DNA of 64,000 nt. It comes from Terriglobia bacterium. Lineage in GTDB: Bacteria; Acidobacteriota; Thermoanaerobaculia; Thermoanaerobaculales; Thermoanaerobaculaceae. This document shows positions 8,959 through 16,151 of this stretch, piece after piece. The notes beneath the pieces were generated by a model. That model had not been told where the DNA came from, did not search any database, and saw only the letters and a list, made by a program, of their open reading frames with translations. Numbering within the stretch: position 1 is the first letter of the stretch; each line of letters starts with the position of its first letter. The stretch is from NCBI GenBank assembly GCA_020073245.1, contig JAIQFQ010000016.1, forward strand, positions 1 to 64,000, read 5' to 3'. Position numbers and translations under genes: made by a program.

Positions 8959-9708
8959 ATGAGCGGGGCAAGGCGGAAGGTCGCTGTGGTCACCGGGGCG
9001 AGCAGCGGGATCGGAGCGGCAACGGCCCGGGCGTTGGCGGACGCCGGGTATCGGGTGGTGGTCGGTGCGCGGCGGGTGGACCGTCTGGAGGCTCTCGCGA
9101 GGGAGATCGGCGGGATTGCGCTGCCCCTCGACGTCACCGATGCCGTGTCGGTCACCGAGTTCTGCAACGCCGTGCCGGAGCGCCTGCACCTGCTCGTTAA
9201 CAACGCCGGCGGTGCGCAAGGGCTCGAGCCGGTCGCCCAGGCGAAGGACGAGGATTGGGCATGGATGTACCAGGCCAACGTTCTCGGGCTGATGCGGGTG
9301 ACCAGGGCCCTCCTGCCCAGACTGGAGGCCGGGCGCGGGCACATCGTCAACGTGACCTCCATCGCCGGCCGGGAGGTGTATCCCGGAGGCGCCGGCTACA
9401 CCGCCGCGAAGCACGCGGCCGTGGCGGTCACGCGGACGCTGCGCCTCGAGCTCTCCGGCACGCCCGTCCGGGTCACCGACATCGCGCCGGGCCTGGTGGA
9501 AACCGAGTTCTCGGTCGTGCGTTTCAAGGGCGACAGCGAGCGCGCCGCCAAGGTGTACCAGGGGCTGACGCCTCTGACGGCCGAGGACATCGCCGACTGC
9601 GTCGTGTGGGCGGTCACGCGCCCGGCCCACGTCAACATCGACGAGATCGTCGTCAAGCCGGTCGCGCAGGCGAGCGCCACGGTGGTCGCGCGCGGCGCCG
9701 GGCTGTAG
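8959..9708 (+). CDS. Short-chain dehydrogenase/reductase (YdfG-like)
   Basis: 249-residue classical SDR. The Rossmann glycine motif TGASSGIG is at residues 12-19, NNAG is in the middle, and the catalytic Ser...YTAAK triad follows VNVTSIAGREVYPGGAG. A C-terminal segment (VNIDEIVVKP) resembles the NADP-dependent 3-hydroxy acid dehydrogenase (YdfG) group, so serine or 3-hydroxy acid oxidation is plausible but unproven. GGGGAGGAAGC before the ATG is a good ribosome site. The next gene starts 20 nt downstream on the same strand. The 243 bp between aceK and this gene show no convincing coding sequence. Confidence 0.9.
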   Translation: MSGARRKVAVVTGASSGIGAATARALADAGYRVVVGARRVDRLEALAREIGGIALPLDVTDAVSVTEFCNAVPERLHLLVNNAGGAQGLEPVAQAKDEDWAWMYQANVLGLMRVTRALLPRLEAGRGHIVNVTSIAGREVYPGGAGYTAAKHAAVAVTRTLRLELSGTPVRVTDIAPGLVETEFSVVRFKGDSERAAKVYQGLTPLTAEDIADCVVWAVTRPAHVNIDEIVVKPVAQASATVVARGAGL

Positions 9709-9728
9709 GCCGGGCGGAGTCTGACACC

Positions 9729-10580
9729 GTGCACTGGCGGCTGATCCTCGACGGCGGGCATAGCGGCGCGTGGAACATGGCTGTCGACGAGGCGCTCGTG
9801 GAGGCGGTAGACGCCGGGCGCTCGGCGCCGGTGCTCCGTCTCTACCGCTGGTCGCCGCCAGCCTTGTCGCTTGGCTTCTCGCAGTCGTTCGAAGCCGCGG
9901 ACGGGACCTTCTGCGCCGCGCATGGCGTGGACCTCGTGCGACGGCCGACGGGGGGCCGCGCCGTCCTCCACCACCTCGAGCTGACGTATGCGGTCCTCGC
10001 GCCGCTTGGCACAGGCACGTTCACGCGCGACCTCCAGGCGGCGTACCAGGCGATCTGCCGGGCGCTGGTGGCCGGACTCGCCGAGCTCGGCGTGTCCGCC
10101 GAGGTGGCGGGAAGGCCCGACGGCGACCTGGTCAGACCGAGCCAGGCAATCCCCTGTTTCATCGGCCCTGCTTCCGGCGAGGTCGTGGCGGGTGGGCGCA
10201 AGTTGGTTGGCTCGGCGATGCGGCGGGCGGGGAACTCGATCCTGCAGCACGGCTCAATCTTGGAAGGGTGGGATGGCTTCCTCCAGGCGGGCTGCCTGGG
10301 CCTGAAAGACGACTCGTCCCTGCGGCCCGCCGTAGTGACCCTCGGCGACCTGCTCGGCTCGGCGCCCGCGCCGGAGGCGCTCGCCGCAGCGATCGCAGGC
10401 GGGTTTTCGCGGACGTTCGGGGTCGCATTTCAGCGCTCGGTGCTGGCGGCCGGGGAGCGAAAGCGCGCCGAGCTTCTTGAGCGTGAGCGCTACGGGCACG
10501 AGCGGTTCACGGTTCGTCGCGACCGCTCGTTGCCGGGCGCGGACGGAGCGATGGGCGCCCCCGCGCTGGGCGACAGCTGA
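9729..10580 (+). CDS. lipM: Lipoate-protein ligase/octanoyltransferase, LipM-like
   Basis: 283-residue member of the biotin/lipoate A/B ligase family. Key features are NMAVDEAL, RRPTGGRAVLHH (acyl-adenylate/acyl pocket) and a cysteine at about residue 143 in IPCFIGPASGE followed by GGRKLVGSA. This layout is typical of LipM, which moves octanoate from acyl carrier protein via a cysteine thioester. LplA-type ligases are usually longer with an accessory domain. Start GTG 9729 is preceded by GGCGGAG at 9 nt. It follows the SDR gene closely and is probably co-transcribed. LipM and the sole ligase role cannot be separated without knowing whether lipB exists elsewhere. Confidence 0.82.
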   Translation: MHWRLILDGGHSGAWNMAVDEALVEAVDAGRSAPVLRLYRWSPPALSLGFSQSFEAADGTFCAAHGVDLVRRPTGGRAVLHHLELTYAVLAPLGTGTFTRDLQAAYQAICRALVAGLAELGVSAEVAGRPDGDLVRPSQAIPCFIGPASGEVVAGGRKLVGSAMRRAGNSILQHGSILEGWDGFLQAGCLGLKDDSSLRPAVVTLGDLLGSAPAPEALAAAIAGGFSRTFGVAFQRSVLAAGERKRAELLERERYGHERFTVRRDRSLPGADGAMGAPALGDS

Positions 10581-10641
10581 CGGCGGACAGCGAAGGCAGG
10601 AACCGACGGACGCTTGCCGCAGCTGCTCCAGCCCGTGCCGC

Positions 10642-10647
10642 TAGAAT
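10642..10647 (+). promoter_or_regulatory. -10 box (TAGAAT) for a leaderless mRNA
   Basis: TAGAAT ends 7 nt before the GTG at 10655, so transcription should begin at or next to the start codon. No Shine-Dalgarno sequence precedes the gene. The hexamer overlaps an in-frame ATG (10646), which argues that this ATG is not the start. Confidence 0.55.
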
Positions 10648-10654
10648 GGTGGCT

Positions 10655-11269
10655 GTGAAGACAACGACCCTGCGATCCGCTGCTCCTCTGCTCGTGGCCG
10701 CACTGCTGCTGACCCTGACCGGGGCGTGCAAGACTGCGGCGCCTCCTCCTCCTCCTCCGCCCGCGCCGGTTGAGGTGAAGCCCGCCGCCGAGGCCAAGCC
10801 GGCGCCGCCCGAGGAAACCGTCCGCGTCACGGCCAGCAGGCTCAACGTGCGCTCGAGACCGACCACCGCCGGCGCGACCGTGGCCCGCGTGAGGAAAGGC
10901 GAACGGTTGCTCGTGACCGGTCGTGACGGGGAGTGGCTTCAGGTCACGCTGGCGGACGGCACGAGCGGGTGGGTGAGCGGCGCCTACGTCAGGAAGGACG
11001 AGCCGTGCCCGGGAGACAAGGCGAGCGCGGAGCTGCTCTCCGACGTCCCGCTCTCGTTCAGCGAGGGCGCGGCGATCGGCAAGGTCGTCATCGAGGCGAC
11101 GGTAGACACCTCGGGGGGTGTCGCTTCGACAAAGGTGGTGCAGGACACGGCGGGCACGCCCGAACTCCTCGCCCGCGCCCTCGACGAGGTGAAGGCGTTG
11201 AAGTTCGCGCCGCCGGTCCGCAACTGCAAGCCCGTCCCGTTCATCTATACCTACACCAGGAACTTCTAA
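10655..11269 (+). CDS. Lipoprotein with SH3 domain and TonB-like C-terminal domain
   Basis: 204 residues. A lipoprotein signal has lipobox LTGAC, with the acylated cysteine at about residue 25. A proline-rich stretch follows. A bacterial SH3 domain (about 60-118) carries ASRLNVRSRP, GEWLQV and GWVSGAYV. A TonB C-terminal-like domain (about 120-204) carries VVIEATVDTSGGV and ALKFAPP. SH3 domains of this type usually bind peptidoglycan, so an envelope-spanning role is likely. Start at GTG 10655 is chosen from the -10 spacing; ATG 10646 would add three residues. Its stop codon overlaps the stop of the convergent YfhO-like gene by 4 nt. Confidence 0.85.
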   Translation: MKTTTLRSAAPLLVAALLLTLTGACKTAAPPPPPPPAPVEVKPAAEAKPAPPEETVRVTASRLNVRSRPTTAGATVARVRKGERLLVTGRDGEWLQVTLADGTSGWVSGAYVRKDEPCPGDKASAELLSDVPLSFSEGAAIGKVVIEATVDTSGGVASTKVVQDTAGTPELLARALDEVKALKFAPPVRNCKPVPFIYTYTRNF

Positions 11270-13674
11270 GCAGGGACCGGACGCTTGGTCTGCCGGCCCG
11301 ACAGGGAGGCGGCGGCAAGCGCCGCGATTGCCAGAAGCGTCACGATGGACACCGCGAGCGAGGAAAGAAGCAGGCGGTCACGGTAGACCAGCTCCACGGC
11401 GTGGAAGCCCGGCTCGAGGGGGATTCCTGTGAGGTCAAGGTCAGTCCTAACGATCTGCGCCTTGCCCCCATCGACCGTTGCTGACCACCTCGGGTTCCAG
11501 CTCTGGTTGACGGCGAGCAGGGAAGCTGCGGGCCCCTCAGCCGTGACGGTAAGGCGAACCAGTCCGGGGCGGCTGAGGAACGACTCGACCCGGCACCGAG
11601 ATGGAGCAGGGGGCAAGAGTGGCCCATCGCCGGCCTCGACAAGGGCGGTGTCAGCCACCCTTGTGCCCAGCACGCGCACCTCGCTCAGCCATGCCTCATC
11701 CCCGCGGAAGCGAACTACCTGGGCGACGCAAAAGGCGTCAGGCTGTGCGCCTTCGAGTGGCGCCAACTGCATCCGCTGCTGACCGCCATCTGCGGCGGAG
11801 CCCGGCCGTTCGGCGACTTCGGGTGCGCGGAGCAGGACGGCACCCACGCCCCGACGTCGGAGAAGCGGAGCCAGCAGATTTGGCTGGGAGTTCACGGCAC
11901 TCCAGAAAAGGCGGTCGGAGCGCGTCCCCCACAGCGGCCGGCTCAAATCGGCGTCCGTCCCAAACGCGGTCGGGACGCCCCACTTCGCCGGAACGCCCAT
12001 GCCAGGGGCGAGCATCCGGGCCGAGCTCAGGGTTTGCCACTCGGCGAGGTCGAACAGCCTCGTTGGTCGGGCGCCGGCCAGGCTCCTCGGGACAGGAAAC
12101 ATCGCCGCTACCTCTTGCGGGGGCATCGTCGGAACCAGCGGTTTCCCCGCAATGAACAGATCCAGGACGAGCGTTGCGCAGATCGGCGCAGCGCCCTTGC
12201 GCAGGGGGCTTGGTGGCATGTGCAACGCCGCCAGGTACGCCGCGGCGAGGCCCGCGGCTACGAGGCAGTCGATCGGGAAACGCCGCGCAAAGAAACCCGT
12301 GGCCGAGGGCAGGATTCCAAGTGCCGACCAATGCGCAGCTCCGGCCCAACGGGTGATGACGAGCACGGCCGCCCCGCTAAGCGCGGCGAAACACACGACA
12401 CCGATCAGCCACTTTGTGGTCCGCCGCCGGACGTCCCGTTCGCCTGCCAGCACAGCGTCGAGTTCCTCAGCGGCCAGGACTGTTACGGCGAATGCGAGGA
12501 GTATCACCAATCTCTCGGGATGGCGAATGCCTCGCCAAACCGGGAGGCTGGCGTGGAACAGCCTCCAGATGGGGACGTGGCTGCCGAGGGCTAGGAGAGC
12601 CGCCATCACCCCCGTACCCACCCACACGAACCTTCCTCGGCGCCGCTGCGCCAGGCTCGAGAGGCCAAGCACTGCTGCGAGGAGTCCCGGGTAGATCGAA
12701 TAGACGAGGGGGTATTGCTTCGCGTCATAGGCCGCCCCACCCCAATACCGGGTGATGTCGGGAGCGATGTGGCCCATCACGCTTGGAAGCACGAACTCGG
12801 CGAAGCGCACCGGGGGGAACGACCAGACCTCGGCGCGGGCGAGTGGAATGCCCTGGGCGCGTTCGGACGATGCCGCGAGCCGGAGGGCGGGGACGATCAC
12901 CACGGCAGCCGCAGCGGCCCCGAGGGTCACGCCGGCACCGACCAGCATGACGCCGTGCAGGGCGGCGCGCCCCTTGACCCGGTCACCCCGGGAATCACGC
13001 TGCAGCAACTCGTTCCCGACGGCGGCGCCTACGATCAGGCACGTCATCAGGAGCGACACTGGCTCCCCGCCTGCGCACGCGAGGGCAAAGGAGGCTGCGG
13101 CCCCGGCAACGTCGAGCGGCCGGCGACGGCGCACCGTGCGCACCGCAAACGCCGCGAGGAGGGGCGCCGGCGCCATGGTCAGGAGCATGGAGAGCAGGTT
13201 GATCATCGAGAGGGTGACCCCGCCGAAACCCCACGCACACGCCCCGAAGAACGCACTCGGTGCTCTGCGGCCCGAGGTACGCAGGAAGAAGAGCATGCCA
13301 CCGAACGAAATCAGCACGGGCACGAGCACCTGGACTCGCAGCGCAGTTTCCCAGGGGACTAGCAGGAAGAGCCAGGAGAGGGGGTGGAAGACCGCCGCGC
13401 TCGGGTTGGCGGCAAACTCCCTTCCCATGTTCGAGACCGGGTCCCACAGCGGAACCCCCCCAGCGGCGCGCCAGAGCTCGACGAGCTGGGCTCGGAGCGG
13501 TCGGAAGAAGAGGACGAGATCGCGGTCGAAGAACGTCTCTCCGCGAAGGAGGACGCCGTCGAATAGGCCTAGAACGAGGAGCAGCAGAAGGGCGAACGGT
13601 AACCACGGCCACCGCCAGCTGGCTCCGGCGGCAAGGGTATCCGACGACTGTGACGCGATCTGCGGGTCATCCAT
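11266..13674 (-). CDS. YfhO-family polytopic membrane protein
   Basis: 802-residue protein with a membrane region of about 12 segments (roughly residues 22-520) and a soluble C-terminal domain ending in one further membrane helix. Early motifs FDRDLVLFFRPL and PLWDPVSNMGREF resemble YfhO, a GT-C-fold family linked in Gram-positives to glycosylation of cell-envelope polymers such as lipoteichoic acid. In Gram-negatives the substrate is unknown. A -10 TATACT lies 28 nt before the ATG. The predicted soluble domain contains the beta-rich pattern usual for the family (SWNPRWSATVDG). Confidence 0.8.
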   Translation of the reverse strand: MDDPQIASQSSDTLAAGASWRWPWLPFALLLLLVLGLFDGVLLRGETFFDRDLVLFFRPLRAQLVELWRAAGGVPLWDPVSNMGREFAANPSAAVFHPLSWLFLLVPWETALRVQVLVPVLISFGGMLFFLRTSGRRAPSAFFGACAWGFGGVTLSMINLLSMLLTMAPAPLLAAFAVRTVRRRRPLDVAGAAASFALACAGGEPVSLLMTCLIVGAAVGNELLQRDSRGDRVKGRAALHGVMLVGAGVTLGAAAAAVVIVPALRLAASSERAQGIPLARAEVWSFPPVRFAEFVLPSVMGHIAPDITRYWGGAAYDAKQYPLVYSIYPGLLAAVLGLSSLAQRRRGRFVWVGTGVMAALLALGSHVPIWRLFHASLPVWRGIRHPERLVILLAFAVTVLAAEELDAVLAGERDVRRRTTKWLIGVVCFAALSGAAVLVITRWAGAAHWSALGILPSATGFFARRFPIDCLVAAGLAAAYLAALHMPPSPLRKGAAPICATLVLDLFIAGKPLVPTMPPQEVAAMFPVPRSLAGARPTRLFDLAEWQTLSSARMLAPGMGVPAKWGVPTAFGTDADLSRPLWGTRSDRLFWSAVNSQPNLLAPLLRRRGVGAVLLRAPEVAERPGSAADGGQQRMQLAPLEGAQPDAFCVAQVVRFRGDEAWLSEVRVLGTRVADTALVEAGDGPLLPPAPSRCRVESFLSRPGLVRLTVTAEGPAASLLAVNQSWNPRWSATVDGGKAQIVRTDLDLTGIPLEPGFHAVELVYRDRLLLSSLAVSIVTLLAIAALAAASLSGRQTKRPVPA

Positions 13675-13701
13675 GAGGAACCCAAGCCAGCACTGGCAGG
13701 G

Positions 13702-13707
13702 AGTATA
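13702..13707 (-). promoter_or_regulatory. -10 box (TATACT) of the YfhO-like gene
   Basis: TATACT on the minus strand at 13707-13702. The predicted start point is about 20 nt before the ATG at 13674. The -35 is not clear. Confidence 0.5.
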
Positions 13708-13741
13708 GCAACGGCCCTTTCAGGCTGAGGCGACGCGTGCG

Positions 13742-14704
13742 CTACGAGCGCAACACCGCGAGAAGCTCTTCGATGTCCGCAGGGAGCGGCGCCTCGTACG
13801 TCATCACGTCGCCGGATGCGGGGTGGGTGATGGTGAGCTTCCAGGCGTGAAGGGCTTGGCGCGGGAAGTTCCGACAAGCCGCGGCGGTGCCCGGATTATC
13901 GATCGCGCGCCACTGCCTGCCGGCGTACGCGGGGTCGCCGATGAGGGCGTGCCCGATGTGGGCCAGATGGACCCGGACCTGATGCGTCCGGCCGGTCACC
14001 AGCCGGCACTCGACGAGAGAAGCGCCAGCGAAGCGCTCGCGCACCCACCAGAGCGTGCGCGCCGGCCGGCCGCCGGGGACGACCGCCATGCGCTTGCGCT
14101 CGGAGGGGTGGCGCGCGATCGGCGCATCCACCACGCCCTCGGCGCTGTTCGGCGTCCCGTACACGACGGCGAGGTAACGCTTGTCGGTCGTGCGCCAGCG
14201 GAACGAGAGCGATAACGCCCGGTGGGCGAGATCGGTCTTTGCCGCGACGAGAACGCCGGAGGTGTCTTTGTCGAGCCGGTGGACGATCCCTGGTCGCTCG
14301 ACTCCGCCGATTCCGGAGAGATCGCGGCAGTGCGCCAGGAGAGCGTTGACGAGGGTGCCGTCGGGGTTTCCGGCCGCCGGGTGGATCACGAGCCCAGGGG
14401 GCTTGTTGATGACGATCAGGTGCGCGTCCTCGTAGAGCACGTCGAGCGGGATCGCCTGCGGGAGGACCTCGGACTTCGTGGGTGCCGGCGGGGTCACCTC
14501 GATCACGTCCCCGGGGGAGAGGAACTGTGCCGGCTTGCTCGGGCGGCCGTTCCTGGTCACGTGGGCATCCTCGATCCACCGCGCCACCTGGGAGCGGGAC
14601 CATCCGTGCCCGCCCCCGGCCAGGAAGCGGTCGAGCCGCAGCCCCGCCGCCTCGCTCGGCACCTCGAGCCGCACCACACCCAGGTTATTCGCCTGGTCCG
14701 CCAT
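13742..14704 (-). CDS. rluD: RluD-type 23S rRNA pseudouridine synthase
   Basis: 320 residues. An N-terminal S4 RNA-binding domain (LRLDRFLAGGG...SRSQVARWIEDAHVTRNG) precedes a RluA/RluC/RluD catalytic domain with HRLDKDTSG, which contains the catalytic aspartate. Family members convert specific uridines in 23S rRNA helix 69 to pseudouridine. The S4 domain and length favour RluD over RluA. Start ATG 14704 has CAGGAG at 7 nt. An upstream extension of the frame would translate the A2 repeat and is rejected. The 3' end lies 67 nt from the YfhO-like gene on the same strand. Confidence 0.92.
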   Translation of the reverse strand: MADQANNLGVVRLEVPSEAAGLRLDRFLAGGGHGWSRSQVARWIEDAHVTRNGRPSKPAQFLSPGDVIEVTPPAPTKSEVLPQAIPLDVLYEDAHLIVINKPPGLVIHPAAGNPDGTLVNALLAHCRDLSGIGGVERPGIVHRLDKDTSGVLVAAKTDLAHRALSLSFRWRTTDKRYLAVVYGTPNSAEGVVDAPIARHPSERKRMAVVPGGRPARTLWWVRERFAGASLVECRLVTGRTHQVRVHLAHIGHALIGDPAYAGRQWRAIDNPGTAAACRNFPRQALHAWKLTITHPASGDVMTYEAPLPADIEELLAVLRS

Positions 14705-14722
14705 CTCGTGACTCCTGCGGCC

Positions 14723-14895
14723 GAAGTGAAGAGTAAGGAGTGCAGAGTGAATAGTGAAAGGCGAAGATCTCTGCAAAGACTCCGGTGTGCCGGTCGCCTC
14801 CGAGTGCGCCGCCTACCCGCCAATCGCGCCGTGTGAGTCGCGTCATCCTCTTCTCAGTTTCTAACTCTTAACTCTTCACTCTCAACTCTTCACTT
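14723..14895 (+). repeat. Inverted heptamer repeat pair A2
   Basis: The left arm 14723-14759 and right arm 14861-14895 are built of degenerate GTGAAGA/TCTTCAC units, about 100 nt apart. The right arm overlaps the last codons of lgt, so its final residues (VKS) and TGA stop lie in repeat sequence. The left arm abuts the rluD ribosome site region. Confidence 0.7.
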
Positions 14896-15667
14896 CTTCT
14901 TTCCGGTGCTTTGCCCAGATCAGGATGGCAACACCGACCGGCACCATCACGCCGGCGATCGCCTGGCTCGTCGAGAGCATGCCGCCCAGCACGAAGCCGC
15001 GGTCCGGATCGCCCCGGAAGAACTCGATGACAAAGCGGGCGATGCCGTAGCCGATCAGATACGCGGCGAGCACGGTTCCCGGGCGGAATCGCCTGCGGAA
15101 CAGCCATGCGAGGAAGGCGAAGTTCGCCAGGTTGAACGCGGCCTCGTAGAGCTGCGTCGGGATCAGGGGAACGCCGAGCGGCGTGCCAGAGATCTCGGCG
15201 GCGAGCGGGTGGCTGAACACGACGCCCCAGCGTGGGCTGCAGCTGCGCCCGTAGCAGCAGCCGGCCGAGAAGCACCCCAGGCGTCCGAAAAAGTGGCCGA
15301 GCGCCACCGACGGGGCTAGCACGTCGGCGGCCCGGAAGAAAGGCAGGCGATACCGCCGCAGCAGGACGGCCGCCGCCACGAGGGCGCCTATGAGGCCGCC
15401 GTAGAACACCCCCCCGGCGCGCACCAGCCCCCAGAGCCCCGAGAGCGAGCCGAGGTACGAGGGATCGGTGATCGCGAGCAGCATCTTGCTCCCTGCGAGC
15501 CCCCACAGGACGACCCACGCGCCGAGGTCCATCACCTTGTCGCTGGGGAGACCGACGAGCTTGGCGCGCCGGCTCGCGAGCCAGATCCCCAGGATGATCC
15601 CGGAGTAGAGGAGCACGCCGTAGGTCGGAAGCTGGTAGAAGCCGAGGTCAATCAGGACTGGGTGCAC
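14882..15667 (-). CDS. lgt: Prolipoprotein diacylglyceryl transferase
   Basis: 261-residue polytopic inner-membrane enzyme that transfers diacylglycerol from phosphatidylglycerol to the lipobox cysteine of prolipoproteins. Visible features are HPVLIDLGFYQLPTYG at the N-terminus (the conserved YG region), FYGGLIG with the preceding arginine, and the Lgt signature GHFFGRLGCFSAGCCYGR near the middle. Its start overlaps the end of lspA by 20 nt, so the two enzymes of lipoprotein maturation are translated from one transcript. Its last codons fall in the A2 repeat. Confidence 0.96.
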   Translation of the reverse strand: MHPVLIDLGFYQLPTYGVLLYSGIILGIWLASRRAKLVGLPSDKVMDLGAWVVLWGLAGSKMLLAITDPSYLGSLSGLWGLVRAGGVFYGGLIGALVAAAVLLRRYRLPFFRAADVLAPSVALGHFFGRLGCFSAGCCYGRSCSPRWGVVFSHPLAAEISGTPLGVPLIPTQLYEAAFNLANFAFLAWLFRRRFRPGTVLAAYLIGYGIARFVIEFFRGDPDRGFVLGGMLSTSQAIAGVMVPVGVAILIWAKHRKEEVKS

Positions 15668-16151
15668 GCTTGCTCCTCGCCTGCGAGATCAGCTCGCCCA
15701 GGACGACCAGGCACGCGCCCACGGAGATCGCGGAGTCGGCGACGTTGAACGCGAACCAGTGGTGCTCGCGCCCGCCCGCCCTCAGGTAGAAGTCCAGGAA
15801 ATCCACGACTTCGCCGCGCACGACGCGGTCGACGATGTTGCCCACGGCACCGCCCAGGACCAGCGCGAGACCCCAGCCCGCCAGGCCGTCGTCGCCGGTT
15901 CTGGAGAGCTGCCAGGCGACGAACCCGACGATCCCCGCGACGACGATCAGCAGGGTGAGCTGCACCGCGGATCCTGAGGCGCCGAAGAGGCCGAAGGCGA
16001 TCCCGCGGTTGCGCGTGTGGACCAGGCGGAATAGACCAGGGACCACCTCGGTCTCGGAGCCGAAGGGGTAGGTGGCCACGATCCACAGCTTTGTGATCTG
16101 GTCGGCCGCCGCCACCACCGCGGCGATCAGGAGCGAGCGGGAGAGGCGCAT
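15648..16151 (-). CDS. lspA: Signal peptidase II (lipoprotein signal peptidase)
   Basis: 167-residue membrane aspartyl protease that removes the signal peptide from diacylglyceryl-prolipoproteins. The two catalytic aspartates lie in GAVGNIVDRV and FNVADSAIS. Four membrane segments are predicted. The ATG at 16151 overlaps the ileS stop in a TGATG arrangement (1 nt shared), a sign of translational coupling. ileS-lspA adjacency is common in bacteria and supports the call. Confidence 0.96.
   Translation of the reverse strand: MRLSRSLLIAAVVAAADQITKLWIVATYPFGSETEVVPGLFRLVHTRNRGIAFGLFGASGSAVQLTLLIVVAGIVGFVAWQLSRTGDDGLAGWGLALVLGGAVGNIVDRVVRGEVVDFLDFYLRAGGREHHWFAFNVADSAISVGACLVVLGELISQARSKRAPSPD

Noticed and set aside
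14705..14776. N-terminal extension of the RluD-type protein
   Set aside because: The added residues are translated heptamer repeat A2; a good ribosome site precedes ATG 14704.
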